Source: Marasmius tenuissimus
Lineage: Eukaryota > Basidiomycota > Agaricomycetes > Agaricales > Marasmiaceae
DNA: 64,000 nt
Assembly: GCA_029532415.1 (NCBI GenBank)
Contig: JAQOTA010000048.1
Coordinates: 546,001 to 610,000, forward strand
Reading direction: 5' to 3'
Shown: positions 1-11,767 of the stretch, in pieces
Layout of the letters: the number at the start of each line of letters is the position of its first letter
How positions within the stretch are numbered: position 1 is the stretch's first letter
Program-made: the position numbers and the translations under genes
The notes under the pieces: generated by a model
What the model was told of the DNA's origin: nothing
Database searches by the model: none
What the model saw: the letters and a program-made list of their open reading frames with translations, nothing else

Positions 1-814
1 TTCAATCCTGTAGGTTGTACAATCTTTGACGCACTGGCCGAATCGAAGGATTCGGGTATGTGGGAGGGAAATTCCGAGGTCAAAAGACCAATGTGACGAA
101 TAGGCCAGCGGGAGCTGAAGTCTGTTTACAAGAGTCATCTAATAAGGAAGTGTATAGCGATGATCTTGCAGCTACGCAAGAGCAAGTGCACCCGATCGAA
201 TGGCTCAAGTTGACAGGTGCACCAATCGCATGCAAAGTTACTACCGGAATCATGGGAGACTAGTCGTAATTGAATATCAACTTGCCTTGGAAGGGACAAG
301 GTGTACGCCGATTTCTGATGATCAAGGATTCCCATCAAGAAATCCCTGTGGCCTTGACAGGCATGGGTCATACATGGCTTGTTTCCGACCTTGCTTTGAC
401 CTCCGACGAGAACTAGATACTTTTTCACCTTGCTTGACGAGGTCTCTCTGCTTACCATAATCCAAGCTCAGCCACTTTATGTCCACATGCGTCCACATCA
501 GTTTCCCAATCAAGCGACAATGGCCATTAAGTATTGAGTGGCCAAGCAAAGCGTGAGGCCGGCGGAGATGGCGTTTCCAGTCTCTTTCTCCGTTGGCAGT
601 AGTAGATTCAGATCTCGCCTCCCAGAAAGCTGCCTTCTTTGACCGCGAGGCTCTGAACAGTGGCGGAAGAACAGCTCCATGTCACAGCATGAATCAATCA
701 TATCAAAGATCTGAACGAAACTGCAACTACATAAATGTGCTGACAGGCATGAGTGGCGACGCAGTTCTCCCCACCTCCATCTCGACCTTCGGTGTTTATC
801 GTGTCTAGGACGTA
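1..814. other. No recognisable gene; upstream of membrane protein gene
   Basis: Both strands carry only short overlapping open frames with no familiar motif. A splice-acceptor-like ctag at about 805-808 sits directly before the first codons of the next gene, so a short 5' exon with a signal peptide may lie in this stretch. I could not identify it. Confidence 0.3.
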
Positions 815-1720
815 ATGGAACGAGTCGACGACACCGATTCTCGTTTGGTCTATACTCCATCCAAAGAATGGCACGTAGCTGGAGTCCCAGCCGAATTCAT
901 GCATTCGACGCATTGGACGAATACTTCGGATGCCCAGATGGCTTTTCAATTTAAAGGTTGGTAATTCCTCTGACAAGAAAGTCCTCGACTAATCTTATAC
1001 GGTGCTCCAGGAACAAAGATTTCTGCATATGGGACGATATCTTCGAACCTACCTACCCTCAAGACCCTCACCTTGATCAGCGTCGATGACGGAGAGCCGG
1101 TTCGTTGGGAGGTTTCTCCGCAGGAAGAAGCTGTGTACCATCAACTTATGTTCGATTCACCCATTTTAAAGGATGGGGTACATATCCTGACTATGAAGGC
1201 GACGGTAAACGGAAGCGAAACATTCCTCGACTACTTAGAATTTGCGCCCAGCCAGCCATCGTCAATATCTTCATCCTCAGAATTACCGACATCGACTTCA
1301 TCGAACTCTGGTGCGCCGATACCTGCAACCTCGGTGGTCGTCCAAGTCTCCCAGGGTGGAGCCCTACCAGCGGGTGCTGTGGCTGGGATATCGGTTGCGG
1401 CCACGCTGGCAGTCATATCGGGGTTGGGGTGCCTCTTCTTTTGGTGGAAACAGAGACATAGACGAAGATTGCGAGATGACCCAAGTGGGCCTCAGGTGAC
1501 TCGTAAGTCGCAAATTGCTTTGAAGAGAGGACTGAATTACTCACTTTACACCCGCCCAGCCTATCCATTGATGTCAACAACTCGAACAACGACTAGTTAC
1601 GAAACGACTTTACCGTCAAGTGGAACTTCAGGTCCACGTGCGACGGATAATCAGAGTATGAGTGAGTATAGCAGCGCAACACGTACCCAGCGAAAACCTC
1701 CCCCTCCTTATCGTAAATAA
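815..1720 (+). CDS. Single-pass membrane protein with proline-rich cytoplasmic tail
   Basis: Two exons, 815-956 and 1011-1720, join across a 54-nt intron (957-1010, branch-like ctaat) to give about 283 residues. The N-terminal half is beta-rich and carries the DDTDxRxVY...EFMHxTH pattern seen in many basidiomycete surface proteins. A Ser/Thr-rich stalk and one transmembrane segment follow (AGISVAATLAVISGLGCLFF), then a basic stop-transfer region and a tail ending in a PPPPY motif, which could bind WW domains of Rsp5-type ubiquitin ligases. The start is uncertain: an acceptor-like ctag lies just upstream, and relatives normally have a signal peptide. Function is unknown; a cell-surface or wall-sensing role is only inferred from the topology. 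A decayed copy follows at 1955-2615. Confidence 0.65.
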
Positions 1721-1954
1721 ACTCGCCACACGAGCTCATTGTTGAGTCGCTTCAGCTTGGGACGATCGATGGAATTGACAAGAAATGTAAACCAGAGTAA
1801 TGAATGAAGTTTTGTTTATCGAATGTTCAAAGGTTCGTCGTTTTCGAGTTATCCGGCGTCCGTCTTGGACCAAATGTGCCGGGCGCCTCATGAATGAGAG
1901 TCTTTGTGTTTGGGACGACAATTGCGAGTCTGCTTACCCTGGAAATGCTCGTTC

Positions 1955-2615
1955 TGTGTAGCATCGGTGATGGAGAGTTTGTTCCTTCTCTCCGCAGAAG
2001 CTACCTGTGTATAGCCACTTGACGCTCACTTCACCTAATCTAAAAGATGGGGAACATACGTTGACTATGAATGTGACGGTCGGTCAGAGCGAGACGATTA
2101 ATTAAGTAAAATTAATGATTACTTGGCATTTCTTTCTAGCCGGCCGTCTTCGTCTTCATCGACATCTTTGACCTCGTCGCCATCTGGTTCTCGTCTTCAC
2201 CTTCAACTTTATCCTTCACCTCGGTACTCTGATCCTTACGACCCCGGTGGTCGTTCGAACCTTCAGTGAGTCTCTACCCGCGAGCGCTGCGGCTGCATCG
2301 GTAGTTACACCAGAGTTGAGTTGCCTCTTTTTCCAGGTGACAGCGGAGGGGGCCTACACGAAGATGGAGTTGTGACTCAACTGAGCCGCGAGTAACTCAT
2401 ATGTTACCCAAAACGCATTGAAGAGAACCGAACCAGGAGACTCACCCTACTGTGCCTTAGCATTTTCATCAATATCAACCACTGAACCGACAATGAGTAT
2501 AGCTGGTCCGAGTGTAACTTACCATAAGTAGGTTTTCAGGTGGTCAGATGGCGAGGTATGTGAGAAATATGAGCGAGGACACGACACGGACATCGCAGAA
2601 GCCTCCCCCTCCTTA
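1955..2615 (+). pseudogene. Decayed tandem copy of the preceding membrane protein gene
   Basis: The DNA parallels the second exon of the gene at 815-1720: VDDGEPV, the LKDGVHILTM-like block, the Ser/Thr stalk and the terminal KPPPP are all recognisable. The frame is broken several times, for example by stops in gattaattaagtaa near 2095. At the very end the tyrosine codon of the PPPPY motif (tat in the parent) is tag. The transmembrane part is scrambled. It looks like a tandem duplicate that has lost function. Confidence 0.7.
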
Positions 2616-2928
2616 GTGTGAATGTATTGTGTTGTTACTTCAATGGAGCTTGTATTCGATGCAAAATTGGAAGAGAAGTCATGTCGCTACCGTCAAGAGC
2701 GTTGCGGTCGGATGATTGAGCTGGGTCTGGTTGCTGTAAATCGTGATGGTGGTGAACTGAATGAAAGGGATTCGGAGGCCCGGAGTAAGCTCGGTAATTC
2801 GGCTCGACCAAGTTATTCTCTGGACCCTACCACCGTCGACCGTCCAGAGGGCTCGTTCATCCAACGGCACAAAGCACGAAGAATACAGTCTTTCAACCTC
2901 CTCACACGTGCTGTTTCTTGCATCCAGC

Positions 2929-4148
2929 ATGGACCAGCCAACCAAAGGAGATAATCTAACCTGGCTCAATGTCGCTCTCGCCTTCTCGTTCATCGTGTTT
3001 GACACCATTCTTTCCAGCGTTTTCCGGCTGGATGTTGGAGGATCTCTTCTTGTTGCCGCAGTGCGATGCGTGGTACAGCTTGCCTTGGTTGGAACTGTTC
3101 TTCAGAAGGTATTTGAAGCAAATAATCCATGGGCAGTCGCAGCTATTGCTTGTGAGTTCTATTCCAGATCTTTGTTATCCTTGCCTAATTCCTCCTTAAT
3201 CAGTTCTTCTGAATCTCATGGGAACTCTCGAAATATATTTCAACAAGGCGAAGAAGAGGCATCATAAGATGGTTGGCAGAGTTCATGATTCATGGCAAAA
3301 CGGGGCGGCACTAACGCGAACATCAGTTTTTCTCAGTTCTTGTCGGTTTGCTTGGATCAACAATCCCAATATCGATCATAGGAAGTCGTTTTGCGATGTC
3401 GAATCAAGAATTCTGGACACCATCTCAATTCAGTGAGCCATGAGCCATTCTGACAGCTTGTCGACGACCGAACGTTTCGCTACCTATAGTTCCCGTTGTG
3501 GGGATGTTGTGCGGGGCTACGATCAGCGGAGTCGTGATTTCTCTCAACTACGTGCTCAAAGAGATTCAGTAAGCATGCAAGATACGAATTCGCCTCGGAA
3601 GATTTATCGACTTATTACAGGGAGAACCGCGATCGTATAGAAATGTACCTTGCGTTTGGCGCATCCCGAATGGAAGCTGGCCAACCTATCGCCCAAGAAG
3701 CTCTGAAATTTGCTCTGACACCGATTATCAACCAAATGAGGTACGTCTCGTACAACTCTTGAACCGTCGGTGTCCTCTGAGAAGGCGACCGTCTCGTAGT
3801 GTTATCGGAATCATTGCCATCCCAGGAATGATGACCGGTGCGATTCTCGGAGGAGCTTCTGTCACCCACGCAGCCAAACTTCAGATGATAATCATGTTCA
3901 TGATTTGCGCCTCTACCGCGCTCGCTTCCATAGTGTGCACAACGTATGCCGTCTTCGTCGTCATCGACAGCGACCACCGAGTCAGGGTCGATAGGATTAG
4001 TACTCCCGTTTCGTGGTCGTGGCGTGACGTCAGGCCCTCGAGAGTCGTGGCTCGAATCCGAAAATTGGGCAATTTTAGTTCTCGAAGAAGAGCGCGAAGA
4101 GGTTCTCAAGCACCCCTGCTATCTCCCAATCCCACTCAGTCTTTATAA
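2929..4148 (+). CDS. UPF0014 family membrane protein (FetB/ALS3/STAR2-like transporter subunit)
   Basis: Six exons (2929-3151, 3204-3271, 3327-3432, 3490-3568, 3621-3740, 3800-4148) join in frame to 314 residues. Characteristic blocks of the family are present: LLNLMGTLEIYFNKAKKR, a long polytopic core, RIEMYLAFGASRMEA and SVIGIIAIPGMMTGAILGG. About seven hydrophobic segments are visible. In bacteria the family is the permease half of the FetAB exporter, and in plants STAR2/ALS3 pairs with an ATPase subunit in aluminium tolerance. The substrate of fungal members is not established. No ATPase partner is encoded nearby. The C-terminal 50 residues are Ser/Arg-rich and hydrophilic. The start ATG gives a short soluble N-terminus before the first helix. 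Confidence 0.88.
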
Positions 4149-4562
4149 ATCGTCAATTCATCAATTTTCGTACCCTCCATACTCGTTGTGCTCATCATAC
4201 CTACACCGATCCAACGTCATCATCCTCATTCCAGAAAACTGAACTCTTTGGGCCTCCTCATTCCCAGCTTGGGCGGGAAAAATGGGGCTTGGTCACACGC
4301 TACCACGACTGCGGCACCACAACGCCCGCTTCGCCAATTGATTGCCATGTTGCCTGGAAGGAGCATGCCCCTGTATGGCCGTGCTTCACTACAGCCAATT
4401 CAATTTAACCTCCATGACATAGCTTTGCGTCATAGCAATTTTTCCTTCTTCTCCACTCGTGATTTTGCTTAAAACGCGATCGCTGCGACTGCGGAACAAT
4501 ATCTCCCTAACGACCCACGACCCACGACTATTTTCGACGACCCCACCAATATCTAACTATCC
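4149..4562. other. Intergenic region without recognised content
   Basis: Separates two same-strand genes by 414 bases. It is pyrimidine-rich near the start of the downstream gene and probably holds that gene's promoter. No repeat or conserved element was recognised. Confidence 0.3.
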
Positions 4563-5376
4563 ATGCCTGCTTGTGGTGCTATCCCTGGACTCTTCTTCTG
4601 CCTCGCAGGCACCGTCTTGCTTGTATTTGTGAGTAGCTGGTCCTGGCTTTTCGAGTTCCACCCGCTGACCAGCTTCTCAGGTATGCGTATCCGTGCCAAC
4701 ATGGGACAGCATCTACTTCATGCAGATTGGACAAGGAGTCCAAGCTATTCGCTTTGGAACGTTTGGATTCACGGGATCCGAGACCCATGTTGGATATGAA
4801 GGGCTCGAGCTGGCCAGTATGGGCTTAAGGTGCTTGCTCTCCATGTCATTTGTTCCTATTTCACTAACTCGTCCCTCGCCGTATAGGGATGGTTCGGTGA
4901 TCGATTCAGATAGGATTGAGAATCTATCCAAGGCGTTGATCATCCATCCAATTGGTGCGCATATACTGTTGACGCTCTCCGATACCTAGCTCATACCTCG
5001 GTTTATTCAGCTGCCGGCTTTGGAGGACTTACTGTGCTCTTCGGCCTGTGCGGGACTGCCTACCACCGATCCGGAACTATTATGATGACCATAAGTGCAG
5101 GTATGTCTCTCCAGCTCGACATCCTATAACAGCATCCAACTCACGCACCTCCTAACAGTCATCGCCGCGCTCCTCGCTCTCGTTGCTTGGGTCATCGACA
5201 TGGTTCTCTTCGGAGCATTCTTCGCCCAATTCCGCGATGCCGACATCCCAACAAAGTGGGGAAACGCACCGTGGCTCTCGTTGGGTGCGACCGTTGCGTT
5301 TATTATCGCTGCTGTGATGAGTTGCTGTGGTATCTTCGGAAGCTATAGGAAGGAGAGGAGAGCTGCTACGTATTGA
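4563..5376 (+). CDS. SUR7/PalI family protein (Rim9-like)
   Basis: Five exons (4563-4628, 4681-4829, 4887-4954, 4990-5100, 5159-5376) give 203 residues. An N-terminal hydrophobic segment (PGLFFCLAGTVLLVFVCVSV) leads into an extracellular loop with PTWDSIYFM and RFGTFGFTG. Three further membrane segments and a short basic tail follow. This four-helix arrangement and the loop motif match the SUR7/PalI superfamily, whose PalI/Rim9 members assist the plasma-membrane alkaline pH sensor. Other members sit in eisosomes or act in mating fusion, so the exact role is open. The last exon ends 181 bases before the convergent F-box gene. Confidence 0.82.
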
Positions 5377-5391
5377 GTGTGGCCGTCGTTA

Positions 5392-5433
5392 GGACCCACT
5401 TCAATGGACCTTGGACCCACTTCAATGGACCTT
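5392..5433. repeat. Perfect 21-bp tandem duplication
   Basis: The unit ggacccacttcaatggacctt occurs twice without mismatch just after the SUR7/PalI stop codon, in the shared 3' region of two convergent genes. Confidence 0.9.
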
Positions 5434-5557
5434 GGACTTTATCATGATCGACCTTCGAGTTTTACGATGTAAATTATCCTTATATGTGTACGAGTTTTTA
5501 ATACCTACTCTTTGCATCCCACTTGACGGATACAAAGCTTCACGGCTACTGTGCCAC

Positions 5558-6659
5558 TCACAACAATGATGCAGCTTCCTCATCCAATATCCAATCAACT
5601 CCCTCGATAGCGCCAGGTTCTATATCCTCGTTCGTGATGATCACCCGAAGAGGGTCTTCACGAGAGCGATTGGGGCATGTACGCACGATATCGATGAGCT
5701 TTTGTAGCTGGTCCTCATCATCATCTTCATCTGGTGTACCGTCTACCTCAAACAATATAGAGCGAAGGGCAGTAAAACGACCAAGGTTCAAGGCTGCGGA
5801 AGGGTCAGGTAAGCCGAAAGTTCTTCAATTTCATTGCTGGGATGTTCATCGTACCTGGAAGGGTTCCCCAGAATATGGGTAAAACCAATTCCTTTAAAGT
5901 CGAGGAGTAGAGGTCGAGGAGCGATTGCAACAACGCTTCTTGGACCAAGAGGGGGAAATGCCCGAGATTCAACTCCATCACCTCGACAACGGGGATATGT
6001 AAAATGCCTGGTTCTGGTATAAGAAACCATGGGATGAAAACATTCCAGATGACATCCAACTTGAGACGTCGAAGACGGGGAAGGGATCGCCGAGCTTTTC
6101 TGGCCAGCGATTCGCGGTCGTACACTGGTTCGACGGGATCATTGGCCAATGTGACGCCCGGAGGGATCCACAGTGAGAGGACCTCCAGAGCGCTGAAGTT
6201 TCCAATTACGTCCAGGATTTTACCCGCCTCAATGGATGACTGCGGGCCCCGTCCATGAGAAGAATCAGAAATTTCGAGGATTGTGAGAGAGGAGGAAATG
6301 CTCGTGGATGACACGGAGGAGAGTGTTGTTTCCGCTCGTCCAAACAATCTTAACGACCGAAGGGTATTGCATCTATTGATAAAAACCTCGGCAGCGTCGT
6401 GAAATTGCGAAGAACGATTTGTCCAAAAATCCAATTCCAACGCCGCAATGAAGCGTGTCACTGTGCATTTGGGATCGTTCAACATGTCGAGAAGGGCCTG
6501 TGAGTTTCGATCTGAAGGTTTCACGAATCTGTCCCTAAAGAGAAGTGGGCGGGATATTGGCATCCAAGACTTGCAGATGAGACTGCAAACGGATAGAGTA
6601 GTTGGCTCGTCCTGGCACTCCTGGATGACAATGTCACAAAGTTCGAGAGGAAGCTTCAT
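5558..6659 (-). CDS. F-box protein (left array, type B)
   Basis: Two exons on the minus strand (6659-5855 and 5793-5558) give 346 residues. The start MKLPLELCDIVIQECQDE opens the F-box, continuing through CSLICKSWMPISRPLLF. The rest is a series of leucine-rich, LRR-like strands, with a conserved NVFIPWFL block and a C-terminal IEGVDWILDE block. The open frame extends upstream to 6920, but every paralogue here starts at this ATG. The closest relative in the window is the plus-strand copy at 23703. F-box proteins recruit substrates to SCF ubiquitin ligases; the substrate here is unknown. Confidence 0.85.
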
Positions 6660-6939
6660 ATGGCTTGGTGGTCCGGATGATTCGAGGGGGCTGCGTGAGG
6701 GCACCAGTGAGAGTCGTTTCCCTACACTTCGGTGGACAACTTCGTGGGGTTTACGATGGGTGCAAGAAGGGAATTCGACGATATGAAAGCTCTGAACATG
6801 CTCGCCGCTTACGCATCGGGCCCAGGTATTGACATTGATTCGGCCCGGGCCCTGTGTAGATTCATGAGTATGCCTGGGAAGATCAGGTGCATCAACGTAC
6901 TGTACAGTGTAGCCTGACATCTGTGAAAGGGGGGAGGTT

Positions 6940-8641
6940 TCAAAACAATTTTTGCTCTGAGGGACTTAGCGACCCATGCCCGTAACCTCCAGCCTCGACA
7001 TCCCGCGCCGTATCTATCCTATCACCAGGGCTTTGAAAACTATCATGCGTCCGAATTTGTCTCACAGAACCGGACCCTGGAGTGGATGAAACGCGGAAAT
7101 CTAGAGGCTCCAAGTAGATGGTCTTGTCTCGACTATCAGTCTCTAGCCCAGTTCGGACTATGATTAGCGTGGGAGCGATACCCTGAAAGTATCGTCGCTC
7201 AGCCCACAGACGAGAAGGCAGGAATGGGATTATGGACTTACGACAATCTGAATGAGGGATGAGTAGACGATCGTCTGGTATGGGGAAAACACGTATATGA
7301 AGAGGGCTATAGGATAGAGGATGCCGGATTCGATGCTGGGAGAAGGCTCGTTAGACCAGGATTGCTTACTAGGCGATCGGGGGGGGGGGGGTCGATGTTC
7401 CGAGACTGATACGCACATTATAGCAATCAGAGTTCGATAGAAACTATCAATTTGGCTCCAGAAGCTTCGCGCTGAGCGTGTGGCGTAGCGTATCCTGGCC
7501 GCTGGATAAGAATGATCAATCATAAGTAATTGCGATACTCCGTCAAAAGTGATGGGTAACATACCTATCATTAGGGTGAGGAAAAGATTGAGGAAGGCGT
7601 TAACCAGAGCGTATGTGATGAACATCAAGATCGCGTTTCTCAGCGATGCACCCTTGCCCTCCATACGACTTTGTTCGATTACTTGAGTTATCAATCCATA
7701 GCGCGGGAGGTCCGCCGGTCGCACGACGTCCCAGTAGAAGCTCTGCTCCTCGCCCGGCACAGTTACCACTGATGTGATTGCGAGAGCTAGAGACATTTAC
7801 TGTTATCAGGAATGTTAAGCGGATGGTATAGAGGTACCGACCATGGTTGGCAACGAGAAGAAAGGTAGGAAGTATGATGATCTTCCAGCGGGACTCCCAG
7901 ACGACGTAGCATCGCCAGATCTATGATTAATTATTCGTTTGGTCAATCAGCCGCCGGGAGATCTAGAACAGCCTCGGAGAGACGGACCACGACAATGTCC
8001 GCAATTATGCTGCTATTATTAGTTCTACGAGCGATGTAGAAGACGACGAACGGCTCACCTTGCGGGATATAGTAAGAGAAATCCAACTAATCTACCGACA
8101 AACCGATGAGTTTTTCCTTCACGCAATAAAAAATCTCAATAGCCACCCACTTCATCTGTAGGAGGCGATCGTACACGAACCCGCTCCGCAGGTCGTCCGT
8201 CGTAGGTTCTGAGGTAGATTTGCTTGTCATTGCTATTCGAAATAGTCGGCGTCCATCGAGAAAGGTCGTTACAGTCGTTAAGACCAGGCTTGTCGTGGCG
8301 AGTATAAAGAGTGTGGTCATAAAAGCCATTTGTAGTCGGCGGCGGCGGTTCCTCTCGCGCTTGAGCTGCAAGGCGATGTATATAACGAAGATGACGGCGT
8401 ATATCCCTGTAGAAATCAAGACACAGTTTTTCAATCGTCGAGGCTTCTGGATAACAAAGCGTAGGCGTACCGTAGAGAAGACCCTCGACCTATCAAATTC
8501 CAAACGTCCTGTGCTTTCAACGTCGGAACAAGGGATGAACTCGAGCTCACTCACCACAAGTGTAATGGTAGGAACAACATAAAAGAATGAAAACCAGTCC
8601 AGGGAATCAGTGGCATCGTTCGTAGCTTGCGAGCTGTCCAT
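6940..8641 (-). CDS. Seven-helix membrane protein (left copy)
   Basis: Multi-exon gene starting MDSSQATNDATDSLDWFSFF. The paralogue at 26897 fixes the structure: a 29-codon first exon, a 19-nt micro-exon (8489-8471) completing VEGLLYGIYAVIF, then blocks IWRCYVVWESRWKII, ILMFITYALVNAFLN and IESGILYPIALFIYVF. It ends with a cytoplasmic tail closing in SLSPSEQKLF at 6940. Seven hydrophobic segments are visible. It belongs to a family common in Agaricomycetes whose function is not established; resemblance to receptors is topological only. A run of 13 G on the plus strand (7379-7391) falls in an intron. Some middle exon boundaries are uncertain, so a small defect cannot be excluded. Confidence 0.65.
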
Positions 8642-9231
8642 TTTCGTGGCACCGGGGGTATATGATAGGAATTTTCTACAAGATGTCGCTCCCCTACTTA
8701 TACCTACTCTTGTAGGTCCGGTGGCGAGCAACGGATCATTGGACAACGCTACAGAGTCAAAACTAGAACAACCCGGAGGTTCACAAGTCTCGCAATCAGC
8801 TACAGCCGTCAGATAGCCATCAATGTGACAACGTCTGCGGTGTGTTGAGCTTAGCAAGGCTGACGTTTGTATTCTGCGTAGTCAATCTGATCCTAAATTT
8901 CCATCATTCGGTAGATCATTCCGTTGCTAGTAATAGCGTGTCCGGCATCTCCTCGATTCCCTTTTTTTATAAGGAGGCGATGGTGGTACGAGTCCAAGAA
9001 CATGATGATCTGCCACAGCCTTCAAGCTTGCCGGCGGCACCTAATAGTAAAATCTTGTCGATTGACTGAGTTCAGCAGAGCTTTGAGCTAGATGCATAGA
9101 CCTCGCCTTTAGATTACTCCACTATGTATCCCCAAACATTCGATTGAAATTTTGTTTTATCCCCATTTACGTGTGCATTCGTACGAGTATCTACGACTGT
9201 AGATGCTTCAATCGATGGCGAATATGTGGGT
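8642..9231. other. Intergenic region without recognised gene
   Basis: Lies between the seven-helix gene and an F-box relic. Open frames here are short and without motifs. It presumably holds the promoter of the minus-strand seven-helix gene. Confidence 0.3.
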
Positions 9232-9760
9232 TCACAACCATTCGTACCGTCGTTCGTGATGACACCACTTGTCCAATATCCAGTCAGCTTCCTCAACACC
9301 AGCACCAACAGGCTCAATATCCTCATTTGTGATAATGGCTGTTGACGCCTGCCGTAGAAAAAAATCGGAGAGTCGGAGGTATATGAGGGATGAGGATCCG
9401 GAGACTCATAAATGATGAGGGGAGGGCCGTTTCAGTATTGGTGTACAGTCTCAACGCCGCGAGACCGATGTCTTTGTCGATGAGAGCGTTGGCGACCTCG
9501 GAATATTGGAGAGGAGAGTTCAAGAAATGACCCGCTCTAACGCTGAGGCGATTCATAGGGCGCTAGTGCGCATTTGTGTTCCAAAAGACTGATGATGGCT
9601 GAGGAGTTTTGGTTCATGAGTCTCGAAAAACACTTTTGAAGGGGATACAGCTGTGCATTGACATCCAAGACTCGAGGACAAGGCTGCAGGCAGGTAGAGC
9701 GATTTGTGGTGGTAAGAAGAAAAGAAGAGTCACAATTGACGTGCAACCACCTGCACCGGG
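9232..9760 (-). pseudogene. F-box gene relic with a large internal deletion
   Basis: Reading leftward there is a scrambled F-box core (CSLV..SWM equivalent near 9660-9700), then a piece matching the DEFxxTIID..LTSL region near 9440-9500. It ends in a piece matching AIITNEDIEP...ADWILDKW...HERRYEWL with a stop at 9232. About 200 residues of the usual LRR part are missing, and the pieces lie in different frames. The spacing and order show it derives from a gene like that at 25294. Confidence 0.7.
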
Positions 9761-10054
9761 TAATTACTTTTGACCCCGGGCCGCCGCCGAGCCCCAGCTG
9801 GCAGCGACTATCGATCGAGTCTTGCGAACCGTTCAGCTGAAGGGGGCTCGACTCTCAGCCCGTTAGAGTTCTAAACTGGTCCCACATACTTTAGACTGGC
9901 CACGACTCAGGGATGGGTCGTCAAACCACGATTTATCAGCGTGCATCAGTATTCAAGAATAATCCATGCTAATCCTGCATGCTAGTAATAAAGAATCGAT
10001 CTGTTATTTGCTCTTTATCGACGTTGACTGGAGGCAGGAACGATGATCGTGATC

Positions 10055-11167
10055 CTATTTCAGGCAGCAGTTATTTGGATAGGTAAGTAGTTGTATGTTT
10101 TGACCCCACCGCTCTTTCACGATCCATTCAACCCCTTGGATGGCAAAGGGGTCCAATTTCTTGTCTGTGATCAGGACAACCCGGAGTGGGCTTGTGGCGC
10201 TGCGGCTGGGACACGTGGATACGATGTCTATGAGCCTTTGTAGCTGGTGAGGTTGGTGAGGTTCAGACTCGGTACCCAGGTCTGTGAAACGAATAGAGCG
10301 AAGGCATACAAAGTGACCGAGATCTAGCGCTGGGAATCAACAGTCGAAAGTGTGTACGTATATTCATTAGCACAATTGCGGCAGTACCTGAGCGAAGGAC
10401 ATCTCACCTGGAAGTACGCGCCATCCAAAAGATATAGATAGGTGCTTCACAGCGGAGGAACATAAATTGCAGAATAGCTGAAAAAGTGGAACTCTGCCCG
10501 AGAAGTAGTATACATCGAGTTTGAGTTGCAACGTCTCCAAATGACGGAAAGGCGAGGCACTCGGAATGAGAAACCATGGAAGGAAGATATTCCACTCCAG
10601 GTCTGCTTCGAAGCGGCGAAGACGGGAAAGCGCCGATAGCAACGGTTTGCTATTATCGGGAGGAGATATTGGATCAACGGTCAATCTCCTAGCTCCCGTG
10701 GAACGATAAAACGAGAGGATCTCAAGGGCGTTGAAATTGCCGATCAACTTTAGCAATTTCCCAGCGAAGATAGATGCCTTATCGTCAGAGAACGGGAGGC
10801 GGCATGAAATTGCGAGGTATGTGAGTGATGAAGAGAGATTCAGGAGTAAAGGAAGGACGACTTGAGGAGAATACACATACAGAGATGTGAGGCTGGGGAA
10901 TCGGTCGATGATAGTCCGACCAAATTCATCGAGGGGCATTGTGGTTGGGTACCCCACTCTCAAAGCCGTGATAGAAGAGGCTAATGTGCATTTGGGGTCC
11001 TCGTTCAGGCGAGATAAAAGGTCGGTGCAGCCCAAAAATCGGTTCTCGAAGAGAAGTCGGCGGGATTTGGGGGTCCAGGACCTGCAGACGAGGCTGCAGG
11101 CAAATAAAGTGGGTCTCTCGTCTTGGCATTGCTCGATGATGCTCTCCCATAGCTCAATCGGGAGCAT
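10055..11167 (-). CDS. F-box protein (left array, type A)
   Basis: Exon 1 (11167-10408) and exon 2 (10329-10055) give 344 residues. The F-box is MLPIELWESIIEQCQDE through SRRLLFENRF, followed by LRR-like repeats, FLPWFLIP and a C-terminal exon with DLGHFVCLRSIRF and IQGVEWIVKER. The intron (77 nt) interrupts a glycine codon at the same place as in all paralogues here. The nearest relatives are the neighbours at 11768 and 21267. Expected to act as an SCF adaptor; no substrate can be inferred. Confidence 0.85.
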
Positions 11168-11767
11168 TTAACTCGATTGGAGGATGGCAGTTGACACTGA
11201 CAGTGGTCTCTGAAGCGGGCTCCGAGTAGCCTAAGTGGGAGACGTCACATTCCGAATTCGAGTTGACATCAACTTCGAATTTGAAACTCAGCTAATCGGA
11301 TGAGCGCCTACTGCAAGCGCCGGGCTTGGGCTCGTGAAAGGGCTTATTTCTGAGCTCGATTCTCGGGCGTAGAGGAGGTTTTGCGATCTCTCACAAAAGA
11401 GTCCAACAGCTTCAAGTCCGACTAGCTTCAGTCGCCATTCACGATGCCATGCCCCGGATCTAGCGTGTTGGTAAATTAGCATTTGGCGACTTTGGAAGCG
11501 ACTATATCATCAACTTTTCCAGAATTTTTTTTGGGCATTGTGAGTCGCATACACCTTTTCTGGGCATGAAGGGATATGTTGCCAACCACGATTCATTGGC
11601 GTACATAAGGATTCAAACTCAGAGACCATGCTAACAGAGAGTTAGACTGCGTGACTTCTCTCTGTCGACATCGACTTGAGCTCTCGGGTAGGATCAATGA
11701 GCGTGGTCCTATTTCAAGCAGCTGTTATAATTCCATAGGATAGCAGTTGTACATGTGTCTATCGACC
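11168..11767. other. Intergenic region between F-box paralogues
   Basis: About 600 bases with no coding signal beyond short frames. Parts near 11220-11290 resemble the region upstream of the next F-box gene (gacatcgacttt/gacatcaacttcg), consistent with promoter duplication together with the gene. Confidence 0.3.

Noticed and set aside
135..860. Several overlapping open frames at the left edge
   Set aside because: No motif, no consistent splice sites and mutual overlap on both strands.
6660..6920. Upstream extension of the left type B F-box frame
   Set aside because: Open by chance. All paralogues begin at the MLPIEL/MKLPLEL methionine and the extension has no conserved content.
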